64,000 bases of DNA from Sedimentisphaera salicampi (GTDB lineage: Bacteria > Planctomycetota > Phycisphaerae > Sedimentisphaerales > Sedimentisphaeraceae): NCBI RefSeq assembly GCF_002117005.1, contig NZ_CP021023.1, positions 2,838,995 through 2,902,994 of the forward strand, given 5' to 3'. A program made the position numbers and the translations under genes. Each line of letters opens with the position of its first letter. The first letter of the stretch is position 1. The notes beneath the pieces were generated by a model that saw nothing but the letters and a program-made list of their open reading frames with translations, ran no database searches and was not told the DNA's origin. This document shows positions 44,752 through 53,953 of this stretch, piece by piece.

Positions 44752-46128
44752 TCAGCTTTTAGCTGCCGCATCAAATACTGCTTTCGCCACCTTTTTATGT
44801 ACGTTTCTGTCTATCATATCCGGCAGGAGCATATTCCCCTCGGACTGCGAGGCAAGCGACTGGGCAGCAGCGAGCTTCATCCCAGCGTTTATGCTTTTTA
44901 TGCCCGAATCAAGTGCTCCTCTGAAAATCCCCGGAAATGCGAGGGCATTGTTTATCGTCCTCCCGTCTGCGCAAACAGCAGCGCCCGCCTCCAATGCCTT
45001 CTCAACGGAAATTTCACCCTTCGGGTTGCTCAGCGGGAATACTATTGGCTTATCAGCCATTGATGAGACCATATCTTCACTTACTATATCCGGCCTTGCA
45101 ACGCCAATGAAGATGTCTCTGCCTTTGAAACCTTCTTCAAGCCCGCCTGATATGTTGTTCGGGTTGGTAAGCTCAGCAATTTCCTGAGTGTATGGGTTCA
45201 TCTGCTCTTCTCTTCCCCTGTATATCGCTCCGCCTGCATCGTAAACCACGATATTATTAATGCCGTATTCCAGCAGGATCTTGGTGATTGCGTAGCCCGC
45301 GGCGCCTGCGCCGATAATGATTGCTGAGCAGTCTGCCGGTTTTTTCTCTGTGATCTTAACTGCATTGATAAGTGCCGCGAGAACAACGGTTGCTGTTGCG
45401 TGCTGGTCGTCGTGAAATACTGGTATATCCAGCATACCGTCGAGTTCCTGCTCTATTTCAAAACAGGCCGGTGCTGCAATATCCTCGAGCTGTATTGCTC
45501 CGAAGCTTGGGCTGATATGTTTTACAGTTTCAATAATCTCATCAGGTTTCTTTGTATCTAAAACAATCGGCACTCCGCTTATACCCACAAATTCCGAGAA
45601 TATGGCAGCCTTGCCCTCCATCACTGGCATTGAGGCCTGTGCCCCAATATCGCCCAGCCCGAGAACTGCCGTTCCGTCTGATACTATTGCCACGCGCGAG
45701 CATATTCCCGTTACCCGCGAAACCGCCTCAGGGCTCTCAACGATTGCCTTGCAGGCCGCCGCAACCCCGGGAGTGTAAACCATACGCAGATCGGTAAGGC
45801 TTTCTATCTTCTTCTTGCTTTTAACTTCAATTATTCCGCCAAGGCGAGATTCTTCTACGAGGTCAGTAAATTCCTGTATCTCAGCCCCGCCTGATTTGAG
45901 CGTTTCTAAGGCAGCCAGAGCGGCCTGTCTTGAGTTGGCAAATAGATTCAGTTCAAGAGTTGCTGATTCCCCGTCGCCTTCAAGCGTATTGAGAGATGAG
46001 ATGCTGGTTTGCTCTGTATTGATTGCGGAGAGGATCTCGGCAGAGTTTTTCCTGAGCGAAGAAAATTTGACTCGGTATATGTGGTTTGCGCCGAAATGCT
46101 CCTGTAAACTTTTTTTATGATTACTCAT
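44752..46128 (-). CDS. NAD(P)-dependent malic enzyme with N-terminal ACT domain
   Basis: The enzyme oxidatively decarboxylates malate to pyruvate. Residues about 15-90 form an ACT-like regulatory domain (IYRVKFSSLRKNSAEILSAI). The catalytic part follows: LRMVYTPGVAAACKAI, SDGTAVLGLGDIGAQASMPVMEGK (substrate and metal site), HDDQHATATV, and a Rossmann NAD site IIIGAGAAGYAITKIL. The ACT domain suggests allosteric control by a small molecule. Cofactor preference cannot be told. Its stop lies 24 bases before the CPBP start and its own start 17 bases after plsY. Confidence 0.92.
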   Translation of the reverse strand: MSNHKKSLQEHFGANHIYRVKFSSLRKNSAEILSAINTEQTSISSLNTLEGDGESATLELNLFANSRQAALAALETLKSGGAEIQEFTDLVEESRLGGIIEVKSKKKIESLTDLRMVYTPGVAAACKAIVESPEAVSRVTGICSRVAIVSDGTAVLGLGDIGAQASMPVMEGKAAIFSEFVGISGVPIVLDTKKPDEIIETVKHISPSFGAIQLEDIAAPACFEIEQELDGMLDIPVFHDDQHATATVVLAALINAVKITEKKPADCSAIIIGAGAAGYAITKILLEYGINNIVVYDAGGAIYRGREEQMNPYTQEIAELTNPNNISGGLEEGFKGRDIFIGVARPDIVSEDMVSSMADKPIVFPLSNPKGEISVEKALEAGAAVCADGRTINNALAFPGIFRGALDSGIKSINAGMKLAAAQSLASQSEGNMLLPDMIDRNVHKKVAKAVFDAAAKS

Positions 46129-46145
46129 AGAATCCCTGCAATGAA

Positions 46146-46787
46146 TTAAAGAGCCTTTTGCTCAGTTCCGTTGATTAGTTTTGTTATGTTTTTCTTATGC
46201 CTGTATATTACCAGAATCGCCAAAACCCCGGCCGCTGCGATTAGAGGCCAAAGATCAGAAAAGCTCCAGCTCTCCACGATGGCAATCTCTAAAGAGAGTA
46301 TTACCGGAAACATAGCTGCGCCTATAATCGATCCCAGCGAAACATATTTCCAAGTGTACAGGCAGATAATCCAGATGATAAAGCAGATAATTCCGCAGAT
46401 GGTGTAGTATGGCCATAAACCAAGAACTACTCCAAGCCCCGTTGCAACCCCTTTGCCGCCTTTGAATTTGAGGTAAATCGGGAAAATATGCCCGGCAATC
46501 GCAGCCGCGCCGCATAAAAGCCAAAGCCAAAGCTCGGATTGTTCGGGTTCCCCTGAAACCACCAAACCCGCTGCAATCATCGGTAATGCCCCCTTGAGCA
46601 AATCGAGAAGGAAGCATATCTTCGCCCATTTGCCACCCAGCGCACGGCCGAGGTTGGTTGCTCCTATATTCCCCGAGCCCACTGTCCGAAGATCAATGCC
46701 TCTCGATTTTGCTATTAAAAAACCGAAAGGAACTGAGCCGAGCAGGTAAGAAAAAATTGGTAAAGTTAGTAAAATTGCAGTAGCCAA
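46146..46787 (-). CDS. plsY: Glycerol-3-phosphate acyltransferase (acyl-phosphate type)
   Basis: PlsY acylates glycerol-3-phosphate at sn-1 using acyl-phosphate, starting phospholipid synthesis at the inner membrane. The 213-residue protein shows the three conserved motifs: SVPFGFLIAKSRGIDLRTVGSGNIGATN, the G-rich FKGGKGVATGLG loop, and a later short motif. Five TM helices are apparent. It is the first gene of the minus-strand run plsY-malic enzyme-CPBP-AsmA-like. Confidence 0.95.
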   Translation of the reverse strand: MATAILLTLPIFSYLLGSVPFGFLIAKSRGIDLRTVGSGNIGATNLGRALGGKWAKICFLLDLLKGALPMIAAGLVVSGEPEQSELWLWLLCGAAAIAGHIFPIYLKFKGGKGVATGLGVVLGLWPYYTICGIICFIIWIICLYTWKYVSLGSIIGAAMFPVILSLEIAIVESWSFSDLWPLIAAAGVLAILVIYRHKKNITKLINGTEQKAL

Positions 46788-47115
46788 ATAATTAACCCTT
46801 CTGCTGTATCCCGCATTATATATTGATTTATCAGACCAATAGATTATATCCTTTCGGCGGTTTCAATCAACGCATTCATTAAACCCGCCGCCCATTGCCC
46901 GATATAAATGCAGATGCAGCCGGCCGGTTCGACTATAAAGCAGGATAAATCTAATGAGCACAGAGCTTATAGAGAAATTGCCTTCTCTTCAATCTTGCTC
47001 GAAACTGATAAATAATTATTTTTTTTTTCAGCTTATAATGCAAAAAATATGTTTTTCGGGATATAACCATATTAATACAAGTATGATTTATGAAAATAAG
47101 CAATAAAGGGAAACT
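46788..47115. other. Divergent region plsY / GH30
   Basis: These 328 bases hold no supported gene. The sequence is AT-rich, with a run of Ts near 47020; no hairpin is clear. Promoters for plsY (minus) and the GH30 gene (plus) must lie here. Confidence 0.4.
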
Positions 47116-48738
47116 ATGGATTTAAAGTTCAAAAAGGTTTTATCATCAGCAGTATTGTTAATGTTCTCAGCCGGGGCCTTTAGTTATGTGGAAGTTCGGC
47201 CGGGAAGCAGAAATCTTATTACCCAAACGGACAACCCCGTTCAGATCTCAATTGATATTTCAAAAAAACATCAGAAAATCAGCTCTTTCGGTGCCTCAGA
47301 CTGCTGGACAGCCCAGATGGTGGGGCAGTGGCCTGAAGAAAAGACAGATGCAATAGCCGATTTGCTCTTTTCCTCTGAGCTCAAAGACAGCGGCGATCCT
47401 GTCGGGATAGGCCTTTCTTCTTGGAGGTTCAACATTGGTGCGGGAACCGCTGCTAATGATAAAATAAGAGACCCTTGGCGGCAGTCTTCCTGGCTTTTCG
47501 ACGAAAGCGGAAATGAGATCTATTTGCCGGAATTCGAAAAGGAAACCCGCTCTCGAATTAAAGGGCAGAGAACGTTTCTCAGGTCAGCCCGTGATAGGGG
47601 GGTGGAAGAATTTACTGCCTTTACAATAAGCCCGCCAATAAATATGACCAAAAACGGGAGGGGATTTTGCAGTAAAGATGTTGGTGCAACAAATTTGAAA
47701 GACGGCAAAACCGGCGAATTCTGCGATTATATAGTTGAATCGGTTAAAGCGCTGCAAAAAGCAGATGGTGTTGAATTTGATTACATAAGCCCAATAAATG
47801 AACCTGAATGGGATTGGAACGGCCCGAAACAGGAGGGCTGCCGGTACAACAATTCCCAGATGGCTGAGATCGCCAAAACGCTTTACAGCAAGATAGAAAA
47901 TGAAGATTCTGTAAATGCCAGGGTGCTTATGCCCGAATCAGGGCATCTCAAGTCTTTCTACGACTGGCAGAAGAGCTCAAAGAAATCCAAAGGCAAATAT
48001 GTAGAGCAGTTTTTTGATGAATCAAGCGATAATTATGCCGGCAAGGCCCTTTCCGGCCTGCTTTGCGGACACAGCTATTTTCTCGATGACCCCTCTGAAG
48101 GGCTTGTTGATGCCCGAGTGAAATTCAGAAAGGCTCTGGATGAATATCCCGAGCTTGAGTACCGCCATACTGAATACTGCATTCTTGGCGGCACTGAACA
48201 CGGTTTCGGGGGCGGCGGAAGAGATCTCGGCATAACCGCAGCACTGTTTATAGCCAGAGTTATACATTACGACCTCACCATTGTTGAAGCCTCAGGCTGG
48301 GACTGGTGGCTCGGAATCTCACCCTACGACTACAAAGACGGTCTCGTTTACAGCACCAAAACCATCAAAGACGGAAGATACAATGATTCTAAGATGCTAT
48401 GGGCTATGGGCAATTTCAGCCGCTTCATAAGGCCCGGGATGTATCGTGCAGAGCTCAAAAGAGACGACGGCGTTGAAAACGGCAAGGCTTTCCATGGCCT
48501 GATGGCTTCTGCTTACACCAGCAGTAAAGATAAAACATCAGCGGCAGTATTCGTTAATTATTCCGGAAATACCGAATCAGTTCGTTTCGAAAAGAAAGGT
48601 TTGCCGGAAGATGCGAGGGTAGTACCGTATATAACCGATGCAGCAAGCGATCTTGCCCCTTGCAAAGCCGGCTCTCTGGAAGACACCTTCAAAATTCCTG
48701 CAAAAAGCGTTGTAACATTTGTTATTCAGGCTGAATAG
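47116..48738 (+). CDS. Secreted GH30 hydrolase, endo-beta-1,6-galactanase-like
   Basis: The 540-residue protein has a signal peptide (about 1-23) and a GH30 (beta/alpha)8 barrel with a side beta-domain. Barrel signatures are ISSFGASDCWTAQMVGQW, the acid/base Glu in YISPINEPEWDWNG, and a nucleophile Glu candidate in YRHTEYCILGG. The WDWWLGISPYDYKDGLVYS segment is typical of the endo-beta-1,6-galactanase subgroup (GH30_5). It likely acts on arabinogalactan-type side chains. The next gene is a GH3 enzyme, which could finish the oligosaccharides; galactanase specificity is inferred. Confidence 0.82.
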   Translation: MDLKFKKVLSSAVLLMFSAGAFSYVEVRPGSRNLITQTDNPVQISIDISKKHQKISSFGASDCWTAQMVGQWPEEKTDAIADLLFSSELKDSGDPVGIGLSSWRFNIGAGTAANDKIRDPWRQSSWLFDESGNEIYLPEFEKETRSRIKGQRTFLRSARDRGVEEFTAFTISPPINMTKNGRGFCSKDVGATNLKDGKTGEFCDYIVESVKALQKADGVEFDYISPINEPEWDWNGPKQEGCRYNNSQMAEIAKTLYSKIENEDSVNARVLMPESGHLKSFYDWQKSSKKSKGKYVEQFFDESSDNYAGKALSGLLCGHSYFLDDPSEGLVDARVKFRKALDEYPELEYRHTEYCILGGTEHGFGGGGRDLGITAALFIARVIHYDLTIVEASGWDWWLGISPYDYKDGLVYSTKTIKDGRYNDSKMLWAMGNFSRFIRPGMYRAELKRDDGVENGKAFHGLMASAYTSSKDKTSAAVFVNYSGNTESVRFEKKGLPEDARVVPYITDAASDLAPCKAGSLEDTFKIPAKSVVTFVIQAE

Positions 48739-48830
48739 ACAAGCAGCTTACCAATCGAAGCTTTAAAGAATTTTCAATTACGGTACAATAATTCTTTGTA
48801 TCGCAATAATTCTTAATTTAAGGAGCTTTT

Positions 48831-51068
48831 ATGGGTGCTAATAGGAATGTTCTGAAATTATTTTCGCTTCTTTTGATTTTTACAGTTTCTCTGGTGAATG
48901 CCGAAGAGAAAGTTGAGAAAAAAGTTGATGCTCTGCTTTCTAAAATGACTCTCGACGAGAAGGCTGGTCAGATGACCCAGTTAACTCTTAAGGCATTCAC
49001 AAACGGCAAATCAGGCGATAAATTGAAGCTTGATGAAAATAAGCTCGAAAAATACATTGTCCAAGAGAAGATCGGCTCAGTTCTAAATTGCGGCGGCAGG
49101 GCTCTCTCGCCGGAGAAGTGGCTTGAAATAACCAGTCTGGTGCAGAAGTTTGCAAAGAAGACCCGTCTTCAAATCCCTGTTATCTACGGGCTTGATTCAA
49201 TACACGGGGCGGGCTATGTTGCCGGCTCTACGCTTTTCCCGCACAACATAGCTATGGCAGCAGCGGGCAGCCGGCAGTTGGTTCAGCAAATGGCAGAAGT
49301 AACCGCACTTGAAACCAGAGCAGCAGGGATAAGATGGAATTTTGCTCCGGTTCTCGGTGTGGCAAGGCATCCCTTCTGGCCCCGCCATTACGAAACATTC
49401 GGCGAAGACCCATTCATCGCTTCTGAATTCGCAGAGGCATACATCACGGGTCTTCAGGGCGATAAGCTGCCATTGGCCGAGGATAAAGTGCTCGCTTGTA
49501 TGAAGCATTTCCTTGGATACAGCTATCCGCGTTCCGGACGAGACCGAACCCCCGCTTGGATCCCCGAGATCCAGCTCAGAGAGCTGTTCGTTCCTCCATT
49601 CAGGGCAGCAGTGCAGGCTGGTGCTGTTACAGCAATGATAAATTCCTCAGAGATTAACGGCCGGCCGGTGCATGCAAGCCCGTTTTACCTAAAAAAGCTT
49701 CTGCGGAAAGATATAGGCTTCAGCGGATTTGTCGTTAGCGACTGGGCAGATATCGACAATCTCTACACCCGTGAGATGGTGGCTGAGAATCAAAGAGAGG
49801 CTGTGAAGATTGGAGTTAATGCGGGCATAGATATGAGTATGACGCCCTTTAAGATTGATTTCAAGAAGCATTTGGTTTCTCTCGTTGAGGCAGGCGAAGT
49901 GCCTGTTCAAAGGGTGGATGAGGCAGTTAAGAACATAATCAAAGTCAAGTTCCAAGCCGGGTTGTTTAATGATCCGTTTGAGGATGATAAGCTTTCTGAG
50001 AAGATAGCCTCAAAAGAAGCTAAAAAGCTCAATGAACGCTGCGCAGAAGAATGTATTACCCTTCTGAAAAATGAATCAGAGATCCTGCCGCTCAAGAAAG
50101 AAGAAAAAATCCTCGTTACCGGCCCATGCTCAAACCTCAAAAGCGTATTAAACGGCGGCTGGTCCCGCACTTGGCAGGGCAGGGAGGAGCACCTATACCC
50201 TGATTCGCAGAATACAATCCTCGAAGCAGTTAAGGCTGAGTTCGGCAGGGGGAATGTGAGTTTTGAAAAGGGGGCAGATTTCGATAAGCTCCTCGATGCA
50301 GATAAGGCCGCTGAGAAGGCCGAAAATTGCGATGTAATACTGCTCTGCGCAGGCGAGAACACATATACAGAACATTCAGGCAATATCAGGGACTACAATA
50401 TATCCCTTTCTCAGCGAAAGCTTGCCGCACGGCTGAGTGAAACAGGTAAGCCGATAATAACCATACTTACCCAGGGCAGGCCGAGAGTGGTTCGGGAGAT
50501 CGAAAAGGTTTCCGATGCCGTAGTTATGGCTTATCTGCCGGGCGTTAAGGGAGCGGATGCAATAGCTGATGTGGTCTCAGGCGATGTTAATCCCAGCGGC
50601 AGGCTGCCGTTCTCGTATCCGAAATATGCCGGCGGATTTGAATGGTACGATTACAAAAAATCTGCAAATTGGAGCAGCTGCAAAGTAGAGTTCCAGTGGC
50701 CGTTTGGCGCTGGCCTTTCATACACTGATTTTGAGTGCAGCGGCTTGAAGCTCTCCAAAAATTCTGCTTCTAAAAAAGGTTTCGATGGGCTTAAGGTCTC
50801 GTTTGATGTGAAAAACAAGGGCAAAATGAAGGGCGGCTATATCGCTCAGGTTTACGTTTCAGATAAAGTGGCGAGCGTTACGCCTGCAAATAAACGCCTA
50901 AAAGAATTCAAAAAGATATACCTCAATCCGGGCGAAAATCAGACGGTTAATTTCGATTTGCCCGCAGAGGCCTTCTCTTTTATAAATGCAGAATGCAGAA
51001 GGGTTATTGAGCCGGGTAAGTTTATTATAAGAGCGGGCGGTCTAAAGAAAGAATTTACGCTGGAATAA
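48831..51068 (+). CDS. Secreted GH3 beta-glycosidase
   Basis: The 745-residue protein has a signal peptide (about 1-24) and the GH3 two-domain core. It shows KMTLDEKAGQMTQLT, GLDSIHGAGYV, the KHFLGYSYPRSGRDR motif, and the nucleophile Asp in GFVVSDWADIDNLY (about residues 300-310). A C-terminal fibronectin-III-like domain follows (VSFDVKNKGKMKGGYIAQVYV). GH3 enzymes release non-reducing-end sugars, most often beta-glucose; the exact sugar is not readable. Gap to the GH30 gene is 92 bases without a terminator. Confidence 0.92.
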   Translation: MGANRNVLKLFSLLLIFTVSLVNAEEKVEKKVDALLSKMTLDEKAGQMTQLTLKAFTNGKSGDKLKLDENKLEKYIVQEKIGSVLNCGGRALSPEKWLEITSLVQKFAKKTRLQIPVIYGLDSIHGAGYVAGSTLFPHNIAMAAAGSRQLVQQMAEVTALETRAAGIRWNFAPVLGVARHPFWPRHYETFGEDPFIASEFAEAYITGLQGDKLPLAEDKVLACMKHFLGYSYPRSGRDRTPAWIPEIQLRELFVPPFRAAVQAGAVTAMINSSEINGRPVHASPFYLKKLLRKDIGFSGFVVSDWADIDNLYTREMVAENQREAVKIGVNAGIDMSMTPFKIDFKKHLVSLVEAGEVPVQRVDEAVKNIIKVKFQAGLFNDPFEDDKLSEKIASKEAKKLNERCAEECITLLKNESEILPLKKEEKILVTGPCSNLKSVLNGGWSRTWQGREEHLYPDSQNTILEAVKAEFGRGNVSFEKGADFDKLLDADKAAEKAENCDVILLCAGENTYTEHSGNIRDYNISLSQRKLAARLSETGKPIITILTQGRPRVVREIEKVSDAVVMAYLPGVKGADAIADVVSGDVNPSGRLPFSYPKYAGGFEWYDYKKSANWSSCKVEFQWPFGAGLSYTDFECSGLKLSKNSASKKGFDGLKVSFDVKNKGKMKGGYIAQVYVSDKVASVTPANKRLKEFKKIYLNPGENQTVNFDLPAEAFSFINAECRRVIEPGKFIIRAGGLKKEFTLE

Positions 51069-51088
51069 AAGATCGTCAGGCTGAACGC

Positions 51089-52000
51089 TCAGCTAACAGC
51101 GATTCCAACGGTAACCGCTGCTGCCATACAGACGTAATGGGAGATATTCAGGGCGTTTGGAAGATTGACGCCCTTTTCGCTCAATCTCTTCTGGCTTGCT
51201 GAAATTATGCACGCAGCCCCGAGCGGAGATACGAACAGATAAAATACTGCACCGTTTTCAAAACTTTCGGCGATAAGAAGGCTTAGCAGCGCGGTAATAT
51301 AGGACAAGATAACCAAAGCTCTGTAAAGCATCACAGCTTTCTTAATTCCGAAGACAGCGGGAAATGTTTTTTTGCCTGCCGCCATGTCTGCTTCAGTGTC
51401 TGGTATTGAATTGAGAAGGGCGGTGCCTGCTATAAGCAGTCCCGTGATTACAGCAGGCGGGGCGATCTCCCAAGCAAGTCTGCCTGTTTGAAGGTAGTAT
51501 GCCCCGGCAGTGGGCAGTATCCCGAAAACAGTGAATATATAACCTTCTCCCGGGCAGCGGTAGCAGAAGCTGAAAGGAGGCAGAGTCCAGAGTATGCCTG
51601 CAAGCACGCCGATAATTCCCAGGATAAGGATAAATGGGCTTGCTGAAATAATCACAATTAAAAGCCCGATTGCAGCTCCCGCTCCAAGAGCCAGCATTCC
51701 TGCTGTCCTCATTTGTTCTGGGCTGATGATTCCGTCTTGTATATAACCGCTTCCTCCGCCGAAAACCGTCCTGTTGGTATTGAGCCAGTCGTTTCCGGAG
51801 AGGTGGTCGAAGTAGTCGTTGAGCATATTCGAGCCGGCATTTATACAGATAATGCTCAAAACAGCGAGGCAGGAAAGCAGAAGATTGAGTTCACCCGCAG
51901 CTTTTACCCCAAGGGCGGTTCCGATTGCCACAGGCGGGATGCCCGGAAGCAGGAACGCCGGTTCGGGAGTGCATAAAATTTTCAGAACCCTCTTGTTCAA
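51089..52000 (-). CDS. UbiA-family prenyltransferase, MenA-like
   Basis: The 303-residue protein has about eight to nine TM helices and the two Asp-rich motifs: NMLNDYFDHLSGND (first, NDxxDxxxGxD) and PDTEADMAAGKK (second, DxxxD). It attaches a prenyl chain to an aromatic or similar acceptor in the membrane; MenA (dihydroxynaphthoate) is the closest reading of the first motif. No other quinone genes are in the window, so the assignment to menaquinone is tentative. Confidence 0.75.
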   Translation of the reverse strand: MNKRVLKILCTPEPAFLLPGIPPVAIGTALGVKAAGELNLLLSCLAVLSIICINAGSNMLNDYFDHLSGNDWLNTNRTVFGGGSGYIQDGIISPEQMRTAGMLALGAGAAIGLLIVIISASPFILILGIIGVLAGILWTLPPFSFCYRCPGEGYIFTVFGILPTAGAYYLQTGRLAWEIAPPAVITGLLIAGTALLNSIPDTEADMAAGKKTFPAVFGIKKAVMLYRALVILSYITALLSLLIAESFENGAVFYLFVSPLGAACIISASQKRLSEKGVNLPNALNISHYVCMAAAVTVGIAVS

Positions 52001-52038
52001 ATTTCACCTCAGGCTTTCTCTGCTGATTTAAATTTAAA

Positions 52039-52059
52039 AAGCCTGCACTTGGCAGGCTT
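52039..52059 (-). terminator. Intrinsic terminator of aspS
   Basis: AAGCCTGC and GCAGGCTT form an 8-bp stem around ACTTG; on the minus strand TTTAAATTT follows. It is 27 bases past the aspS stop. Confidence 0.8.
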
Positions 52060-52085
52060 TAGAGTTACTGTTTCGTTATGCAGAA

Positions 52086-53897
52086 CTATTCGAGTTTTTC
52101 AGCATCTTCGTGCAAATGTTTCTGCACATGTATATTCAGCTCATCGAGCTGCTGCTGGTCAACCTCGCCCGGGGCCTCAGACATAAGGCACTGGCCTCTC
52201 TGAGTTTTCGGGAACGCTATTACGTCCCTTATGTTATCAGTTCCTGTGAGGATCATTGTGAGCCTGTCGAGCCCGAATGCGATTCCGCCGTGCGGAGGCG
52301 TCCCGTATTTTAAGGCATTCAGGAAGAATCCGAAACGTTCCTCTGCCATCTGGGCTGTAATGTTCAGAAGCGAGAAGATCTTGCGCTGAATTTCGGGATC
52401 ATGAATACGTATGCTTCCACCGCCTATTTCCGAGCCGTTGCACACAAGGTCGTATGCCTTTGAGCGGACGCTGCCTGGATCACTTTCAAGCTTGTCTAAA
52501 TCCTCATCGACCGGCGAGGTGAATGGGTGGTGCAGTGAGTCCCATCTTTTAGCGTCCTCATCCCATTCCATAAGCGGGAAGTCTGTGATCCAGACGAATT
52601 TATATTCGCCATGCTTATAGAGCTTGAGGTCTTTGCCGAGCTTGATTCTGAGTGCGGCAAGAGCCCTGTTTACGGTATTCTTCTTATCTGCCACAAACAG
52701 CAGAAGATCGCCTTCTTCTGCCCCGAAAGTGTCCAATATATTTTGTCTTTGCTCATCGGTGAAGAATTTCGCTATGTTGCTTTTGATGTCCAGTTTGCCT
52801 GTCTCTTCGTTTTTCGCTGCCTTAAACCAAGCGAGCCCTTTTGCTCCATAATCACCCACAAAGCCTGTGAGTGTTTTCTCTATATCGCTTCTGGAGTATG
52901 TCCCTGCACCTTTTGCGCAGAGCCCTTTAACGATCCCGCCTTTTTGAACTGTAGAGGTGAATACCTTAAAGCTCGATTCGCCTGCGATCTCCGTTATATC
53001 CTTGAGCTGCATGTCAAAGCGAAGGTCAGGGCGGTCTGTACCGTAATGTTCAATAGCATCAGCGTAAGTCATTTGCTTTACGGGAAGCTCGATATCCTCC
53101 CCTAATATTTTTTTCCAGATTCTGGCAATCATATTTTCATTGATGCTTATCACATCATCGCTGTCAACGAAGCTCATTTCGAGGTCGATCTGAGTGAATT
53201 CTGCCTGCCTGTCTGCCCTTGGGTCTTCATCCCTGAAACAGCGGACAATCTGGAAATACCTGTCCATCCCGCTCACCATAAGGATCTGCTTAAAGAGCTG
53301 CGGAGACTGCGGAAGTGCATAGAAAGAGCCCTGATAGAGCCTGCTCGGCACGAGAAAATCTCTCGCTCCTTCCGGCGTGCTCTTCCCGAGCATAGGCGTT
53401 TCGATTTCATAGAAGCTGTTTTCTGAAAGATAATTCCTCACCTCATAAGCAATATTATGCCTTGTGATAAGCTTATCCTTCATCTCGTTTCTTCTCAGAT
53501 CAATGAAGCGGTTTATGAGTCTCGTGTCCTCGCCAACTGAATTCGCTGAATCCAGCTCGAAGGGCGGGGTGTCCGCTTTGCTGAAGACCTCAAGTTCATT
53601 GATGATTATTTCTATGTGGCCTGTGGGCAGTTTAGGATTTTCAAGGCCTTCGCCTCGTTTACTCACAGTTCCCTTTGCCCCAATCACCCATTCGCATCTG
53701 AGCTCTCTACCGAGTTTATGCACTTCAGGGTTAATGTCCGGGTTAAAAACAATCTGCACGAGCCCAGAAACATCTCTGAGATCTACAAAAACAAGATTCC
53801 CATGGTCGCGGTAGGAATTTACCCACCCGCACACCGTAATCTCTTCTCCTACGTTATCAAGGCGTACATCACCGCACTTCAGAGTTCTTTTAAGCAT
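52086..53897 (-). CDS. aspS: Aspartyl-tRNA synthetase, probably non-discriminating
   Basis: This class II synthetase charges tRNA-Asp. The OB-fold anticodon domain (about 1-110), the bacterial GAD insertion (about 280-410), and motifs 2 (FRDEDPRADRQAEFTQIDLEMSF) and 3 (GIAFGLDRLTMIL) are present. In the anticodon domain SYRDHGNLVF has His at position 32. His there marks non-discriminating AspRS (for example Pseudomonas), while Leu is typical of discriminating forms, so it may also aspartylate tRNA-Asn. I start at ATG 53897, where GGTGGAG lies upstream; a TTG four codons earlier is possible. Length is 603 residues. Confidence 0.94.
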   Translation of the reverse strand: MLKRTLKCGDVRLDNVGEEITVCGWVNSYRDHGNLVFVDLRDVSGLVQIVFNPDINPEVHKLGRELRCEWVIGAKGTVSKRGEGLENPKLPTGHIEIIINELEVFSKADTPPFELDSANSVGEDTRLINRFIDLRRNEMKDKLITRHNIAYEVRNYLSENSFYEIETPMLGKSTPEGARDFLVPSRLYQGSFYALPQSPQLFKQILMVSGMDRYFQIVRCFRDEDPRADRQAEFTQIDLEMSFVDSDDVISINENMIARIWKKILGEDIELPVKQMTYADAIEHYGTDRPDLRFDMQLKDITEIAGESSFKVFTSTVQKGGIVKGLCAKGAGTYSRSDIEKTLTGFVGDYGAKGLAWFKAAKNEETGKLDIKSNIAKFFTDEQRQNILDTFGAEEGDLLLFVADKKNTVNRALAALRIKLGKDLKLYKHGEYKFVWITDFPLMEWDEDAKRWDSLHHPFTSPVDEDLDKLESDPGSVRSKAYDLVCNGSEIGGGSIRIHDPEIQRKIFSLLNITAQMAEERFGFFLNALKYGTPPHGGIAFGLDRLTMILTGTDNIRDVIAFPKTQRGQCLMSEAPGEVDQQQLDELNIHVQKHLHEDAEKLE

Positions 53898-53953
53898 ATG
53901 CTCCACCAAGTAAATTGATTTATCGATTAAACTACATTGTTGATTATCTCAGA

